From an uncultured bacterium (GTDB lineage Bacteria > Patescibacteriota > Minisyncoccia > Phycocordibacterales > CAIZLB01), in the NCBI GenBank assembly GCA_903936565.1, contig CAIZVZ010000011.1:1-35072 (forward strand): DNA of 35,072 bases, written 5' to 3'. A program made the translations under genes and the position numbers. The notes below the pieces were generated by a model that saw nothing but the letters and a program-made list of their open reading frames with translations, was not told the DNA's origin and did not search any database. This document shows, piece after piece, positions 10,018 through 19,005 of the stretch; position 1 is the stretch's first letter, and each line of letters starts with the position of its first letter.

Positions 10018-10362
10018 TTACTCAGTTACTGTTAAGTGAGTCATCATTTTTGCCTTAAGCTTGTTATCAGGAAGCATTCCATTAACGGCAATTCTAAATA
10101 CTTCTGAATAACCCTTATCCTCTATAACCTTTGACATAGTTCTGATTCTTTGTCCTCCAGGATATCCTGAGTAATTCTTGTAGTACTTGTCATCCTTTCT
10201 TTGAGAATTGATATCAGCTTTTGATGTGTTGATTATTTCAACTGTCACCTCAGGAATTGAGTTCTTTGAATAGTTCACACTATTCTTTCCCATAAGTATT
10301 GAAGCAGCTTCTTGTGCCACTCTTCCTATCTTTTTGTTTTTTGCGTCTATTACGTACTTCAT
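10018..10362 (-). CDS. rplM: 50S ribosomal protein L13 (uL13), short form
   Basis: YVIDAKNKKIGRVAQEAASILMGK, YYKNYSGYPGG, VNGMLPDNKLKAKMM; position between rplQ and rpsI. Confidence 0.95.
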   Translation of the reverse strand: MKYVIDAKNKKIGRVAQEAASILMGKNSVNYSKNSIPEVTVEIINTSKADINSQRKDDKYYKNYSGYPGGQRIRTMSKVIEDKGYSEVFRIAVNGMLPDNKLKAKMMTHLTVTE

Positions 10363-10372
10363 ATATTTATAA

Positions 10373-10729
10373 TTATTTAGAAATTAGTTCAATTGCAGCC
10401 ATCTTACTTCCATCTGATGGACGACGATCAAGTTTAATAATTCTTGTATAACCTCCGTTAACCTCAAGGTACTTTGGAGCGATTATATTTGAAAGCTTGT
10501 GTGAAATAGTATTGTTAGCCATTCTTGACTCAACTTGTCTTCTTGAGTGAACAGTATTTTGGCGAGCGATAGTTATCAACTCTTCAGCGTATGGGCGCAA
10601 TTCCTTTGCCTTAGCTTCTGTTGTAACAATTTTACCATGCAAGAAAAGCTCACGTGCAAGTGAACGTAGCAGTGCTCTGCGTTGGTTTGTCTTTCGACCG
10701 AATTTTCTGTTTGCATTATGATGTCTCAT
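10373..10729 (-). CDS. rplQ: 50S ribosomal protein L17 (bL17)
   Basis: MRHHNANRKFGRKTNQRRALLRSLARELFLHGKIVTTEAKAKELRPYAEELI. Confidence 0.98.
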   Translation of the reverse strand: MRHHNANRKFGRKTNQRRALLRSLARELFLHGKIVTTEAKAKELRPYAEELITIARQNTVHSRRQVESRMANNTISHKLSNIIAPKYLEVNGGYTRIIKLDRRPSDGSKMAAIELISK

Positions 10730-10772
10730 GGCTTTACTTTTATTTCTTTAATAATTACTAATTTCTTTAAAC

Positions 10773-11759
10773 TTATTCTTTAAGGTCAAGACCTAGAGAA
10801 CTAAGAAGGGTTTTGATTTCTTCTAGTCCTTTGTTTCCTAATCCTTCAATATCAAGAATATCTTTTTCCTTCTTACGAATAAGACCTCCGATAGTTCTGA
10901 TATTTGCATTTACAAGAGCATTTGTTGTTCTTTGAGATAGATCGATTGATTCGATACGTGTCTTAAGAGCGTCATCAAGTGCCTCTTTGTCTTCTAGTGT
11001 CGCAACCTTTGAAGATTCTTCAGCTACCTCCTTCTCCTTACTATGAGCAGCGGCCTCAATTTTATCTTCTTTGAATCCAACAACAGCTCTCAATTGATTG
11101 ATCATGATTTCAATTGACTTCTCAAGTGCATCATGTGGAGTTATTGTTCCATCTGTTTGAATCATAAGAGTTAATCTATTGAAGTCAGTTCTGTCTCCAA
11201 TACGCATTTCCTCTACATCATAGTTAGCAGAAATTATAGGAGAAAAAGCAGCGTCAAGTGCAATCGCACCAATATCTACTCTTTCTTTCTCTATTTCCTC
11301 CTTTCTAACATAACCGATTCCTTGCTCCACCGTTAACTCCATGTCTATCTCTGTATCTTTATGAGTGATTGTGAATAGGTGTAGATCTGGATTTGCAAGA
11401 GTTACTTGACCCGACAATTTAATGTCTCCAGCCTTAACAACATTCTCTCCCCTAACCTTGATTGTAACAACCTGTGGTTCATCTGTTGTAAGAGCAAATC
11501 TAACTTTCTTAAGATTAAGAATGATGTTAATAACATCCTCCTTAACTCCGTCGATTGCAGAAAACTCATGAGCAACACCTGCAATCTTAACTTTTGTGAT
11601 TGCAGCACCAGTAAGGGATGAAAGAATTATACGTCTAAGAGAGTTTCCAAGAGTGTGTCCATAACCAGGGTAAAGACCCTCGATTTCATAAACTCCCTTT
11701 GAAGAAGTCTCTTCTACAATCTTTGGCTTTGATGGTAATACGATATTTGAGTTAGACAT
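10773..11759 (-). CDS. rpoA: DNA-directed RNA polymerase subunit alpha
   Basis: GHTLGNSLRRIILSSLTGAAIT, VEEMRIGDRTDFNRLTLMIQTDGTITPHDAL, C-terminal alpha-CTD RTTNALVNANIRTIGGL. Confidence 0.99.
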   Translation of the reverse strand: MSNSNIVLPSKPKIVEETSSKGVYEIEGLYPGYGHTLGNSLRRIILSSLTGAAITKVKIAGVAHEFSAIDGVKEDVINIILNLKKVRFALTTDEPQVVTIKVRGENVVKAGDIKLSGQVTLANPDLHLFTITHKDTEIDMELTVEQGIGYVRKEEIEKERVDIGAIALDAAFSPIISANYDVEEMRIGDRTDFNRLTLMIQTDGTITPHDALEKSIEIMINQLRAVVGFKEDKIEAAAHSKEKEVAEESSKVATLEDKEALDDALKTRIESIDLSQRTTNALVNANIRTIGGLIRKKEKDILDIEGLGNKGLEEIKTLLSSLGLDLKE

Positions 11760-11782
11760 GGTTGTGTTTTTAAAATTAAATA

Positions 11783-12400
11783 CTATTTTTTATAAAATTC
11801 AATCACTGTACCAAGGTCAAACAGTAAATCCTGACCTTCAATACTTGGTAATTTAAGTACTGAAGCTGTCTGCTTATCTGAATTCCAAGCAAGCCATGAT
11901 GGTGTTTCCTTCTTCACGACTTCGTCGATCTTAGAAAAAATACCATTATTCTTACTGCCTTCTCTAATTGAAACTGTATCCCCGATCTTAACTACAAAGG
12001 AAGGAATAGTTAAACGTCTTCCGTTCACTAGTATGTGACCGTGTGATACCGCCTGTCTTGCAAATCTTCTTGTTGGAACAAGACCTAATCTGTAAACAAC
12101 GTTATCAAGTCTTGTCTCTAGTGCCTCGAAGATCTTTACGATAGGTGTTGTTGATTTTGATTCAATAACCTTATTAACATAGTTTGAAAATTGCTTCTCA
12201 GAAATACCATAAGTAAATCTAGCCTTTTGCTTTTCAATCAATTGCTTTCCGTAATCACTTCTTGGGCCTCCTTTCTTCTTCTTGCCATTCTTTGCATTAA
12301 AATCACGCTCAACCCTAGCTTTAAACTTGGCTGTTTGTGTTTTTTCAAAGATGGGCGCACCCAGTCTTCTTGCTATTTTGTATTTTGGTCCAGTTATCAT
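11783..12400 (-). CDS. rpsD: 30S ribosomal protein S4 (uS4)
   Basis: LETRLDNVVYRLGLVPTRRFARQAVSHGHILVNGRRLTIPSFVVKIGD. Confidence 0.98.
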   Translation of the reverse strand: MITGPKYKIARRLGAPIFEKTQTAKFKARVERDFNAKNGKKKKGGPRSDYGKQLIEKQKARFTYGISEKQFSNYVNKVIESKSTTPIVKIFEALETRLDNVVYRLGLVPTRRFARQAVSHGHILVNGRRLTIPSFVVKIGDTVSIREGSKNNGIFSKIDEVVKKETPSWLAWNSDKQTASVLKLPSIEGQDLLFDLGTVIEFYKK

Positions 12401-12429
12401 ATTTTTATCTTTATTTTATGTATTAAAGA

Positions 12430-12855
12430 CTATACACGTCTTGGCTTCTTTGCCTTAGGTCCATTAAATGGAACACCAGTAGCATCCTTAACGCCGGAAA
12501 TACTGATTCCTTTACTAATAAATGCTCTGATTGCTGATTCTCTACCTGAACCAACTCCCTTAACAACTGCTGATACTTCCTTTACACCCATAGCGATAGC
12601 CTTATCAGCTAGAAGCTCTCCAACTTTTGCAGCTGCAAATGGTGTACCCTTTTTTGCACCCTTAAAACCAAGAGATCCCGATGATGACCAAGCTACTGCA
12701 TTACCCTTTGTGTCAGTTAAAATAACTTTAGTGTTATTATAAGTTGATTGAATACAAAGAATACCAGAATCCATCTTCTTCTTAGATGAAGCTCCCGATG
12801 TCTTTTTTGCGCCTTCAGAATTCTTTCCGGCTGTTACAATTCTCTTCTTTCCCAT
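12430..12855 (-). CDS. rpsK: 30S ribosomal protein S11 (uS11)
   Basis: IQSTYNNTKVILTDTKGNAVAWSSSGSLGFKGAKKGTPFAA; C-term KDATGVPFNGPKAKKPRRV. Confidence 0.98.
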   Translation of the reverse strand: MGKKRIVTAGKNSEGAKKTSGASSKKKMDSGILCIQSTYNNTKVILTDTKGNAVAWSSSGSLGFKGAKKGTPFAAAKVGELLADKAIAMGVKEVSAVVKGVGSGRESAIRAFISKGISISGVKDATGVPFNGPKAKKPRRV

Positions 12856-12873
12856 ATTGATTATAAATTAAAA

Positions 12874-13251
12874 TTATTTCTTAGACTCTTTCTTCTTACC
12901 TGAACCCATAGTCTTCTTAGGACCCTTAAGAGTTCTGGCATTTGTCTTTGTACGCTGACCACGCGCAGGCAATTTACGTGCGTGACGCATACCTCTATAT
13001 GACTTAATATCTTTAAGTCTTTTGATGTTTGCACCAACCTCACGCTTTAGATCGGCTTCAAGCTTGAATTTCTCAATTGCCAAACGGATTTTACCCTCTT
13101 CATCAGCGGTTAGGTCCTTTGGCTTTTTACCATATTCAACCTCAGCCTCATCCAAAATCTTATGAGCTCTTGAACGTCCAATACCAAATATTGCCGTTAA
13201 GGCCATCTCAATTCTTTTTTCTTCAGGAATAGTTATACCAAGAATACGCAT
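12874..13251 (-). CDS. rpsM: 30S ribosomal protein S13 (uS13)
   Basis: MRILGITIPEEKRIEMALTAIFGIGRSRAHKIL, YRGMRHARKLPARGQRTKTNART. Confidence 0.98.
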   Translation of the reverse strand: MRILGITIPEEKRIEMALTAIFGIGRSRAHKILDEAEVEYGKKPKDLTADEEGKIRLAIEKFKLEADLKREVGANIKRLKDIKSYRGMRHARKLPARGQRTKTNARTLKGPKKTMGSGKKKESKK

Positions 13252-13275
13252 ATTGTTTTTATGATTACCGAAACC

Positions 13276-13392
13276 TTAGCCCTGTCTTTGCTTATGTCTT
13301 GTGTTGGCTGGGCATATAACACGCACAACCCCGTTCCTTCGAACGGTTCTACACTGTACACAACGCTTTTTGACGGATGCTTTTACTTTCAT
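13276..13392 (-). CDS. rpmJ: 50S ribosomal protein L36 (bL36), 38 aa, not in the supplied ORF track
   Basis: Hand translation of the minus strand: [39 protein letters not shown]-x2-C...C-x4-H pattern; between infA and rpsM. Confidence 0.95.
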   Translation of the reverse strand: MKVKASVKKRCVQCRTVRRNGVVRVICPANTRHKQRQG

Positions 13393-13417
13393 ATTATTAT
13401 TTAAAGTTGTGAAAACG

Positions 13418-13446
13418 ATACTACTATAATTCCAAAAAAATGTAAA
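13418..13446 (-). promoter_or_regulatory. Predicted promoter of the rpmJ-rpsM... operon (-35 TTTACA, 17 nt, -10 TAGTAT)
   Basis: + strand atacta 13418-13423 and tgtaaa 13441-13446 with exactly 17 nt between, upstream of rpmJ. Confidence 0.45.
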
Positions 13447-13506
13447 GTTACAATCGAATACACGATAATAACGCGCGGGTCGCTCCTCCCGTTTTACTTT
13501 TTTTGT

Positions 13507-13740
13507 TTACATTCGGCGGACAATTCTACCCTTTCCTCCGTATTGATCTATCTCGACAGTTACCTTATCTCCGATAAATATACGAATTCTATTGATTTTC
13601 ATTTTACCGCCAAGATACGTCATTATTTCCTTGTCCTCGTCCAATAACTTTACTCTGAAGTGTGTATCAGGTAATGACTCTGTGACGATTCCTTGGAACA
13701 GCTTCTTGCCTTGTTTTGATGCATCCATTTGTATAGACAT
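13507..13740 (-). CDS. infA: Translation initiation factor IF-1
   Basis: FQGIVTESLPDTHFRVKLLDEDKEIMTYLGGKMKINRIRIFIGDKVTVEIDQYGGKGRIVRR; start taken at internal Met (MSIQMDASKQGKK) because the longer ORF overlaps the upstream gene. Confidence 0.95.
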   Translation of the reverse strand: MSIQMDASKQGKKLFQGIVTESLPDTHFRVKLLDEDKEIMTYLGGKMKINRIRIFIGDKVTVEIDQYGGKGRIVRRM

Positions 13741-13756
13741 TAGACTAGCACGATAA

Positions 13757-15298
13757 TTAATCTTGCACAAGTATAGTTATCCCCGTAGCCTTAGGTAGAG
13801 TCGTACTCCAGAAGGGAGATAGTTTAATTTGGGCAAAAGTTACTCCATTGGTCTGCTGCAATAACGACAACGCAGCCCTTTTGCCCTTATTTTCTATAGT
13901 TCTAGCCAATTCGTCCTTATTGACAGTAACCTTAATGTCAATATTCCCTGTAGCCGTCATTTGCTCATCAGAGGATGTGGCGTTAGAAATTTCCAATGCA
14001 CTGGATGCTAGACTAACTTCATATTTAAAGCCATTTCCATCTTCAACTCCCAAAATCGACTTGGCAGCCTCCACGATTGAGGCGTTAAGTAGAGTTCCAG
14101 CCTGAAGAGTTCCATCAACCTTTACGACAGCCAGCTTCTTGTCAGCGGATAGTCTAGTCTCAGAATTTATGATCTTATATTGAAGTGTCTCATTATTTAT
14201 AACCAGTCCTCTTGAGTCAGCCTGTTGCTTGAGTAAAAGTAGAAGCTTGTCTTTCATTTTGTCCCTTGCCTCAGCAATTTGACCAGCCAGGTCTTTTTGA
14301 GAAATATTTGGAACGTCACCAGTGTAGCCTCCAGTTATGCTCCCCTTTGACCTTCCGTATATAGTATCAAACTTTGTAGTACCCTTTAGACTAGGGAAAG
14401 TGAAGTCCTTTGGTCCAGAATTGTATTTTTCACCTGACACATCTGCTGTAACGGTCGTTGTTACACTACCCAAAACTATCTTCTTCGAGACTGTCTTCTT
14501 GGCAGGTACCGTAACCGCCTTATCGAGTAGGTATATCAAACCATTTGAAGCTTGGAGCTTCGTACCCTTAGTAAATTTCTGGCTTGCTGTAGTATTGTTG
14601 AAAATTACAACTGTTCCTGTTGATTTTTTATCTACTTTTGAAGAACCGCTAGCTGGAACACTAATAGAGTCGGTGGAGGTGGATTGAAGAATCTCTCCAT
14701 CACCCTGATCAAATTTATAACCAGAATCTAATGAAACTTTTATGTCTTCAGTTTTCAAAACAACACTTGCTCTATTAAATGAACTTAGCGCCAAGAAACC
14801 AACAACTAATACAATTAAGATTATTGCGGGCAACTTAAAAGATCCTCTAAATATATTCCTTAGAAAGTCTCCGCCACCGCTTCTTCCTGTACTTTTTGTA
14901 TAATCAGTAAAGTCCTCGTTTTCAGTCTCAGCGAGTGCTGGAATTTTGTTTTTTTCAATTTCTTCTTTATTTTCACCAAGCATGTGAACCTCCTCTGTTG
15001 TCTCGTTATCTGAAGTAGTATGATCTATAATTTCAATATACTCATCATTATCGTATTCTTCAACATTAGTTATCGGTCTTGCCAACTTCCTTATCTCAAC
15101 ACTAGATGATTCATTATGATCGTGCTTTTTGACAGCATTCTTGTTGGCCCCTCTTGAAACACCACCCCTCTTTAGTTCATGTGATTCTATAATTCTCTCT
15201 TCATCCTCATTTTCATCACTTTTTTCCGGAATAGGAATATTCCTGATTGATTTCTTCTCTTTAGGGACGATATCGTAGAATTTAGATTTTTTACTCAT
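13757..15298 (-). CDS. Membrane protein with baseplate J/gp47-like extracytoplasmic region and long acidic N-terminal tail
   Basis: ~150 aa charged N-term, TM LPAIILIVLVVGFLALSSF, then SGSSKVDKKSTGTVVIFNNTTASQKFTKGTKLQASNGLIYLLDKAVTVPA..., similar to CPR baseplate-J-like proteins from memory. Confidence 0.65.
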   Translation of the reverse strand: MSKKSKFYDIVPKEKKSIRNIPIPEKSDENEDEERIIESHELKRGGVSRGANKNAVKKHDHNESSSVEIRKLARPITNVEEYDNDEYIEIIDHTTSDNETTEEVHMLGENKEEIEKNKIPALAETENEDFTDYTKSTGRSGGGDFLRNIFRGSFKLPAIILIVLVVGFLALSSFNRASVVLKTEDIKVSLDSGYKFDQGDGEILQSTSTDSISVPASGSSKVDKKSTGTVVIFNNTTASQKFTKGTKLQASNGLIYLLDKAVTVPAKKTVSKKIVLGSVTTTVTADVSGEKYNSGPKDFTFPSLKGTTKFDTIYGRSKGSITGGYTGDVPNISQKDLAGQIAEARDKMKDKLLLLLKQQADSRGLVINNETLQYKIINSETRLSADKKLAVVKVDGTLQAGTLLNASIVEAAKSILGVEDGNGFKYEVSLASSALEISNATSSDEQMTATGNIDIKVTVNKDELARTIENKGKRAALSLLQQTNGVTFAQIKLSPFWSTTLPKATGITILVQD

Positions 15299-15330
15299 AT
15301 TATAAATATAACACGAAAATTAAATTGTTT

Positions 15331-16500
15331 TTATGCAAAAAGTTTTTTGTTGTTGAAAAGTGTTCCAGCAATCATAGCTGCATCCAAATCTTGATTAATG
15401 TTAGCCTCTTTATCTACCTCACATAGCGGAAACATATCTGCTACTTCAATTATTTTAACTTCAAATTTACCCTCGGTTAATGCAAATTGATTGTATTCTT
15501 CATTTTCCACAAATTGCTTGAATATTTTTGCAACATCCGATTGTGCAAAGAGATAAAAGTCCTTAGGGAGCAAACCGTTTGATGTAATTTGCTTAAGAAC
15601 AGTTGAAAATCCACCTAGCCACTCTTTCTCAATCATCTTTAATACTTCAGAAACTTTTTGTCTTGTTACTTCATCCAATTTATTATTCAAATACGCATCA
15701 ATTAGGGATTCTGCCATATCCTCTGCACAACCCATTATCTTGGCCATATTTTCCATGACAAAATACTTTCCATAAGGGAAAGATCCGGTGTCTCTTAAAA
15801 TGTTTTCTTTAATTATCAAAACTTCAGTAAGCGCTGAAGTAATATCAATAACAGTGTAATCCTTGATATTTGGGTACAAGTCTCCTATCGCTGAAAAAGA
15901 TACGAGGGACTGAGAGTGTATATGAATATTATTTAAGTGGAAATTACTACTAATAATATTTTCTATCTTTTTTACAGATTCAGTTCTGGCATAACTAGTG
16001 AAGACATTTATGTTGATGTCTTTTACTTTCTTTCCGATTGGATTAATAACATTGTATCCATTTACAACAACTGATAAAAAGTTTTGCTCTAGGACTGTAA
16101 CATTATCTTTTTCGCCAGTATATGCTTTTACGATATTGGAAGTTGCCTTGTCAATTAACTTTTCCGTCACAAGGAAAGGTGTAGCTTCCTGCATCTTAAT
16201 AGTTTTTGTTTCAGATAGATACCAAGGTGATGACATGACAACTAGTGCAGTATCAGGCTTTCCGCATTTAGCATTATGCAACTTGGGAAAATCTTCAGTT
16301 TTAATTGTCTTGAGTAGAGTTTCAAATTCAGCTAATATTAGAGCCTCTAGTTGAGCCCTATCTCTTTCAGGATTATATTTCAAATCACTTTTTCTAGCAG
16401 AAAGAACAATTGGTTTTTTCCCTTTTTCATGAAGCACCAAACTTCCTTTGACAACGCCATTTCCAACATAAGCAATAATAGATGTGCTAGTGGTTTTCAT
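15331..16500 (-). CDS. Actin-like ATPase-fold protein (possibly PilM/FtsA-like)
   Basis: ASKHA-like organisation, IKDYTVIDITSALTEVLIIKENILRDTGSFPYGKYFVMENMAK; start moved to MKTTSTS because the promoter and -10 spacing place the ATG at 16498-16500. Confidence 0.45.
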   Translation of the reverse strand: MKTTSTSIIAYVGNGVVKGSLVLHEKGKKPIVLSARKSDLKYNPERDRAQLEALILAEFETLLKTIKTEDFPKLHNAKCGKPDTALVVMSSPWYLSETKTIKMQEATPFLVTEKLIDKATSNIVKAYTGEKDNVTVLEQNFLSVVVNGYNVINPIGKKVKDININVFTSYARTESVKKIENIISSNFHLNNIHIHSQSLVSFSAIGDLYPNIKDYTVIDITSALTEVLIIKENILRDTGSFPYGKYFVMENMAKIMGCAEDMAESLIDAYLNNKLDEVTRQKVSEVLKMIEKEWLGGFSTVLKQITSNGLLPKDFYLFAQSDVAKIFKQFVENEEYNQFALTEGKFEVKIIEVADMFPLCEVDKEANINQDLDAAMIAGTLFNNKKLFA

Positions 16501-16507
16501 TAGTAAT

Positions 16508-16536
16508 ATTATAGCACCCAGTATGTGATTATTCAA
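16508..16536 (-). promoter_or_regulatory. Predicted promoter (-35 TTGAAT, 17 nt, -10 TATAAT), 7 nt upstream of ATG
   Basis: + strand attata 16508-16513, attcaa 16531-16536; 7 nt to start codon at 16500. Confidence 0.65.
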
Positions 16537-16587
16537 AATCATCGTTTGGATGATTCTTCAAAATTAACCAGATGCTAATAGTGAGGT

Positions 16588-16902
16588 TTAATTGAAAACC
16601 GCAGGAACTATAACTCTGCATAACGTGATCGCTGCCATTATAAATGGAATCACGACACCAAACACAGGAATTATTTTTCTGAAGCCACGTTCTTTTATGA
16701 ATCCATTTGTCCATGTAATAAAAACAAAGGTATTCACACAGATTTGTAACAAACCAGCAAACAAGCCGGATTGGACTATAGCGGGACTATACACTACCCC
16801 AAAGTATTCCAATACAAAAGGGTTGGCAATCAAGAAAAGTGAAAGGCCACAAACTCCTGAGATAACCATCCAAATTCTTGATTTTTTAAGAGTGCTTTTC
16901 AT
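16588..16902 (-). CDS. Hypothetical small integral membrane protein (about 3 TM)
   Basis: Three hydrophobic segments in 104 aa; no family recognised. Confidence 0.6.
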   Translation of the reverse strand: MKSTLKKSRIWMVISGVCGLSLFLIANPFVLEYFGVVYSPAIVQSGLFAGLLQICVNTFVFITWTNGFIKERGFRKIIPVFGVVIPFIMAAITLCRVIVPAVFN

Positions 16903-16947
16903 ATTAATAAATTAACTGTAGTTAAAATACCACAGACGTGTAGACGA

Positions 16948-18825
16948 CTACTCCAACACTGCCTTGATACGTCTAACCCCCGCAGAAACAGCTTCCTCTT
17001 TTTGGATTTTAAAGTGACCAAGCTCGCTTGTATTCTTTACGTGAGGGCCTCCACAGAATTCTTTTGAGAATGCTTCTTCTATTGTGTTACCAATATAGTA
17101 CAAAGTTACTTTATCGCCATACTTTTCACCGAAGAAGTGAAGTGCTCCTGTTTTCTCAGCTTCTTCAATTGGAAGTTCAACAACATTCACTGTTAATGCG
17201 TCAGCGATTTTTTTATTAACGATATCTTCAACTTGTTGTTTTTCCTCATCAGTCATCTTTGCTGTGTGAGCAAAGTCAAAACGTAATCTCTCAGCTGTAA
17301 TATTACTTCCCTTTTGTGAGACATGAGTTCCAAGGACCTCACGAAGTGCCTGATGTAGTAAGTGAGTAGCTGTGTGATACTTAATTGAAATATCACTCGT
17401 ATCCCCCATTCCTCCTTTGAATTTCTGACCCGCGCCAGAACGAGAAAGGTCTTGGTGCTTCTTCATTTCTTCTTCAAATGCCTCTTTGTCAACCTTAAGA
17501 CCAATCTCCCCAGCCATTTCAATTGTCATTTCAACAGGAAAGCCGTAGGTGCTAAATAGGACGAAGGCATCTTTTCCACTTATCAAATTTTCGCTTGAGT
17601 TTTTGTTTTCTCCACCTTCCACCCCCAGTTTTTTAACAATTCTATCAAACTCTTTAAGACCGTGAGAAAGTGTGTTTCTAAACTTCTGTTCTTCATTATC
17701 AATTGTAATTTTTATTGTCTCTCTTTGACGAGCAACATTTTCGTAAATATCAGCATAAGTATTTACAACCGCATCAGCAATCCAGAATAGTGAACCTTTT
17801 TTAAGTCCCAAATTATCAGCAAATCTAACAGCGCGTCGAAGAAGCCTTCTTAAGATATAGCCCTGATCAGTGTTTGATGGAATTACACCGTCAGAAATCA
17901 GCATCACAGATGTTCTGACGTGATCTGCAACAATTCTCTTTGCACGAAGTGCGTCTTTTTTACTTAAGGTTGTTGGGCTTTGAAGTTGAGCTGGGGAAGG
18001 ATTTAATTCAGCATGTTGTGTATCAATTTTTGCAAAAATTTCCTCAAAAATATCTGTATCATAAAAATTATCCTTTCCGTTTAATGCCAAACAGAATCTC
18101 TCAAATCCAGCACCTGTATCAACATTCTTATTTGCCAACTTTCCAACAATCTCGCCATCCTTCTTTTCAAATTCCATGAAGACATTATTCCAAATCTCTA
18201 CAAGCTCTTGAGTTTCCTCAGAAGCCGTCCAATATTCCTCATGAGTTAAACCTTCTGTGTGCTTACCAGTTATATCGTAAAAGATTTCTGTGTCAGCTCC
18301 ACAAGGACCATTGTCTCCTGCGCTCCACCAATTATTTTTTTCTGGAAGGAAAAAAATTCTGTTTCCCTTAACACCGTGCTTATCAAAAATTTCCTTCCAA
18401 ATAGCCGCACTTTCTTCATCCTTTGGTGCATTTTTATCACCCTCAAAACATGTCACATAAAGTCTATTTGGATCAATACCAAAACCTTCCTCCTTAGAAG
18501 TTAGAAGTTCAAAACTCCAATTAATAGATTCTTTCTTAAAATAGTCACCCAATGACCAATTACCCATCATCTCGAAGAATGTTGCATGAGTGTTGTCTCC
18601 GACTGATTCTAGGTCAATTGTTCTAACGCATTTTTGTATGCTACAAAGTCGAGTTCCAAGTGGGTGTTTTTCCCCTAATAGATATGGGACAAGGGGTTGC
18701 ATACCAGCTGTGTTGAATAAAACTGAAGGGTCATTCTCAGGGACAAGTGATGTACTAGGTAATACTGCGTGGCCTCTTTTCTCAAAAAAACCTAAATATT
18801 TTTGACGTATTTCTTTAGAATTCAT
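16948..18825 (-). CDS. alaS: Alanine--tRNA ligase, short form ending after the editing (tRNA_SAD) domain
   Basis: MNSKEIRQKYLGFFEKRGHAVLPSTSLVPENDPSVLFNTAGMQPLVPYLLG, HATFFEMMGNWSLGDYFKKESI, HTATHLLHQALREVLG, EFCGGPHVKNTSELGHFKI. Start set to Met30 of the ORF. Confidence 0.97.
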   Translation of the reverse strand: MNSKEIRQKYLGFFEKRGHAVLPSTSLVPENDPSVLFNTAGMQPLVPYLLGEKHPLGTRLCSIQKCVRTIDLESVGDNTHATFFEMMGNWSLGDYFKKESINWSFELLTSKEEGFGIDPNRLYVTCFEGDKNAPKDEESAAIWKEIFDKHGVKGNRIFFLPEKNNWWSAGDNGPCGADTEIFYDITGKHTEGLTHEEYWTASEETQELVEIWNNVFMEFEKKDGEIVGKLANKNVDTGAGFERFCLALNGKDNFYDTDIFEEIFAKIDTQHAELNPSPAQLQSPTTLSKKDALRAKRIVADHVRTSVMLISDGVIPSNTDQGYILRRLLRRAVRFADNLGLKKGSLFWIADAVVNTYADIYENVARQRETIKITIDNEEQKFRNTLSHGLKEFDRIVKKLGVEGGENKNSSENLISGKDAFVLFSTYGFPVEMTIEMAGEIGLKVDKEAFEEEMKKHQDLSRSGAGQKFKGGMGDTSDISIKYHTATHLLHQALREVLGTHVSQKGSNITAERLRFDFAHTAKMTDEEKQQVEDIVNKKIADALTVNVVELPIEEAEKTGALHFFGEKYGDKVTLYYIGNTIEEAFSKEFCGGPHVKNTSELGHFKIQKEEAVSAGVRRIKAVLE

Positions 18826-18832
18826 GTCATCT

Positions 18833-18861
18833 AATATAGCAGATTTGGGGTGGTTTGCATA
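18833..18861 (-). promoter_or_regulatory. Predicted alaS -10 (TATATT) with weak -35 (TATGCA)
   Basis: + strand aatata 18833-18838, 7 nt upstream of the alaS ATG; -35 is poor. Confidence 0.4.
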
Positions 18862-18930
18862 CTGGTGTAATACGCGCACTATGTCCGACGATAGATAATA
18901 ATTCTGCAACAAAAAAGAATATATTATTAT

Positions 18931-18963
18931 AAAATGCGCCCCGCAGTACGCATACTGCGGGGC
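18931..18963 (-). terminator. Strong intrinsic terminator of the GC-rich island gene
   Basis: 11-bp perfect stem GCCCCGCAGTA-tgcg-TACTGCGGGGC (18938-18963) followed on the minus strand by GCATTTTATAAT. Confidence 0.75.
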
Positions 18964-19005
18964 CGAAGTTCCTACAACCTCGAAAGTGACATGAGCGTAA
19001 CAGCT

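Noticed and set aside
13447-13506. Terminator or attenuator between infA and rpmJ (cgggtcgctcctcccg)
   Set aside because: Only a short 4-bp stem with a large loop on the minus strand; too weak to call.
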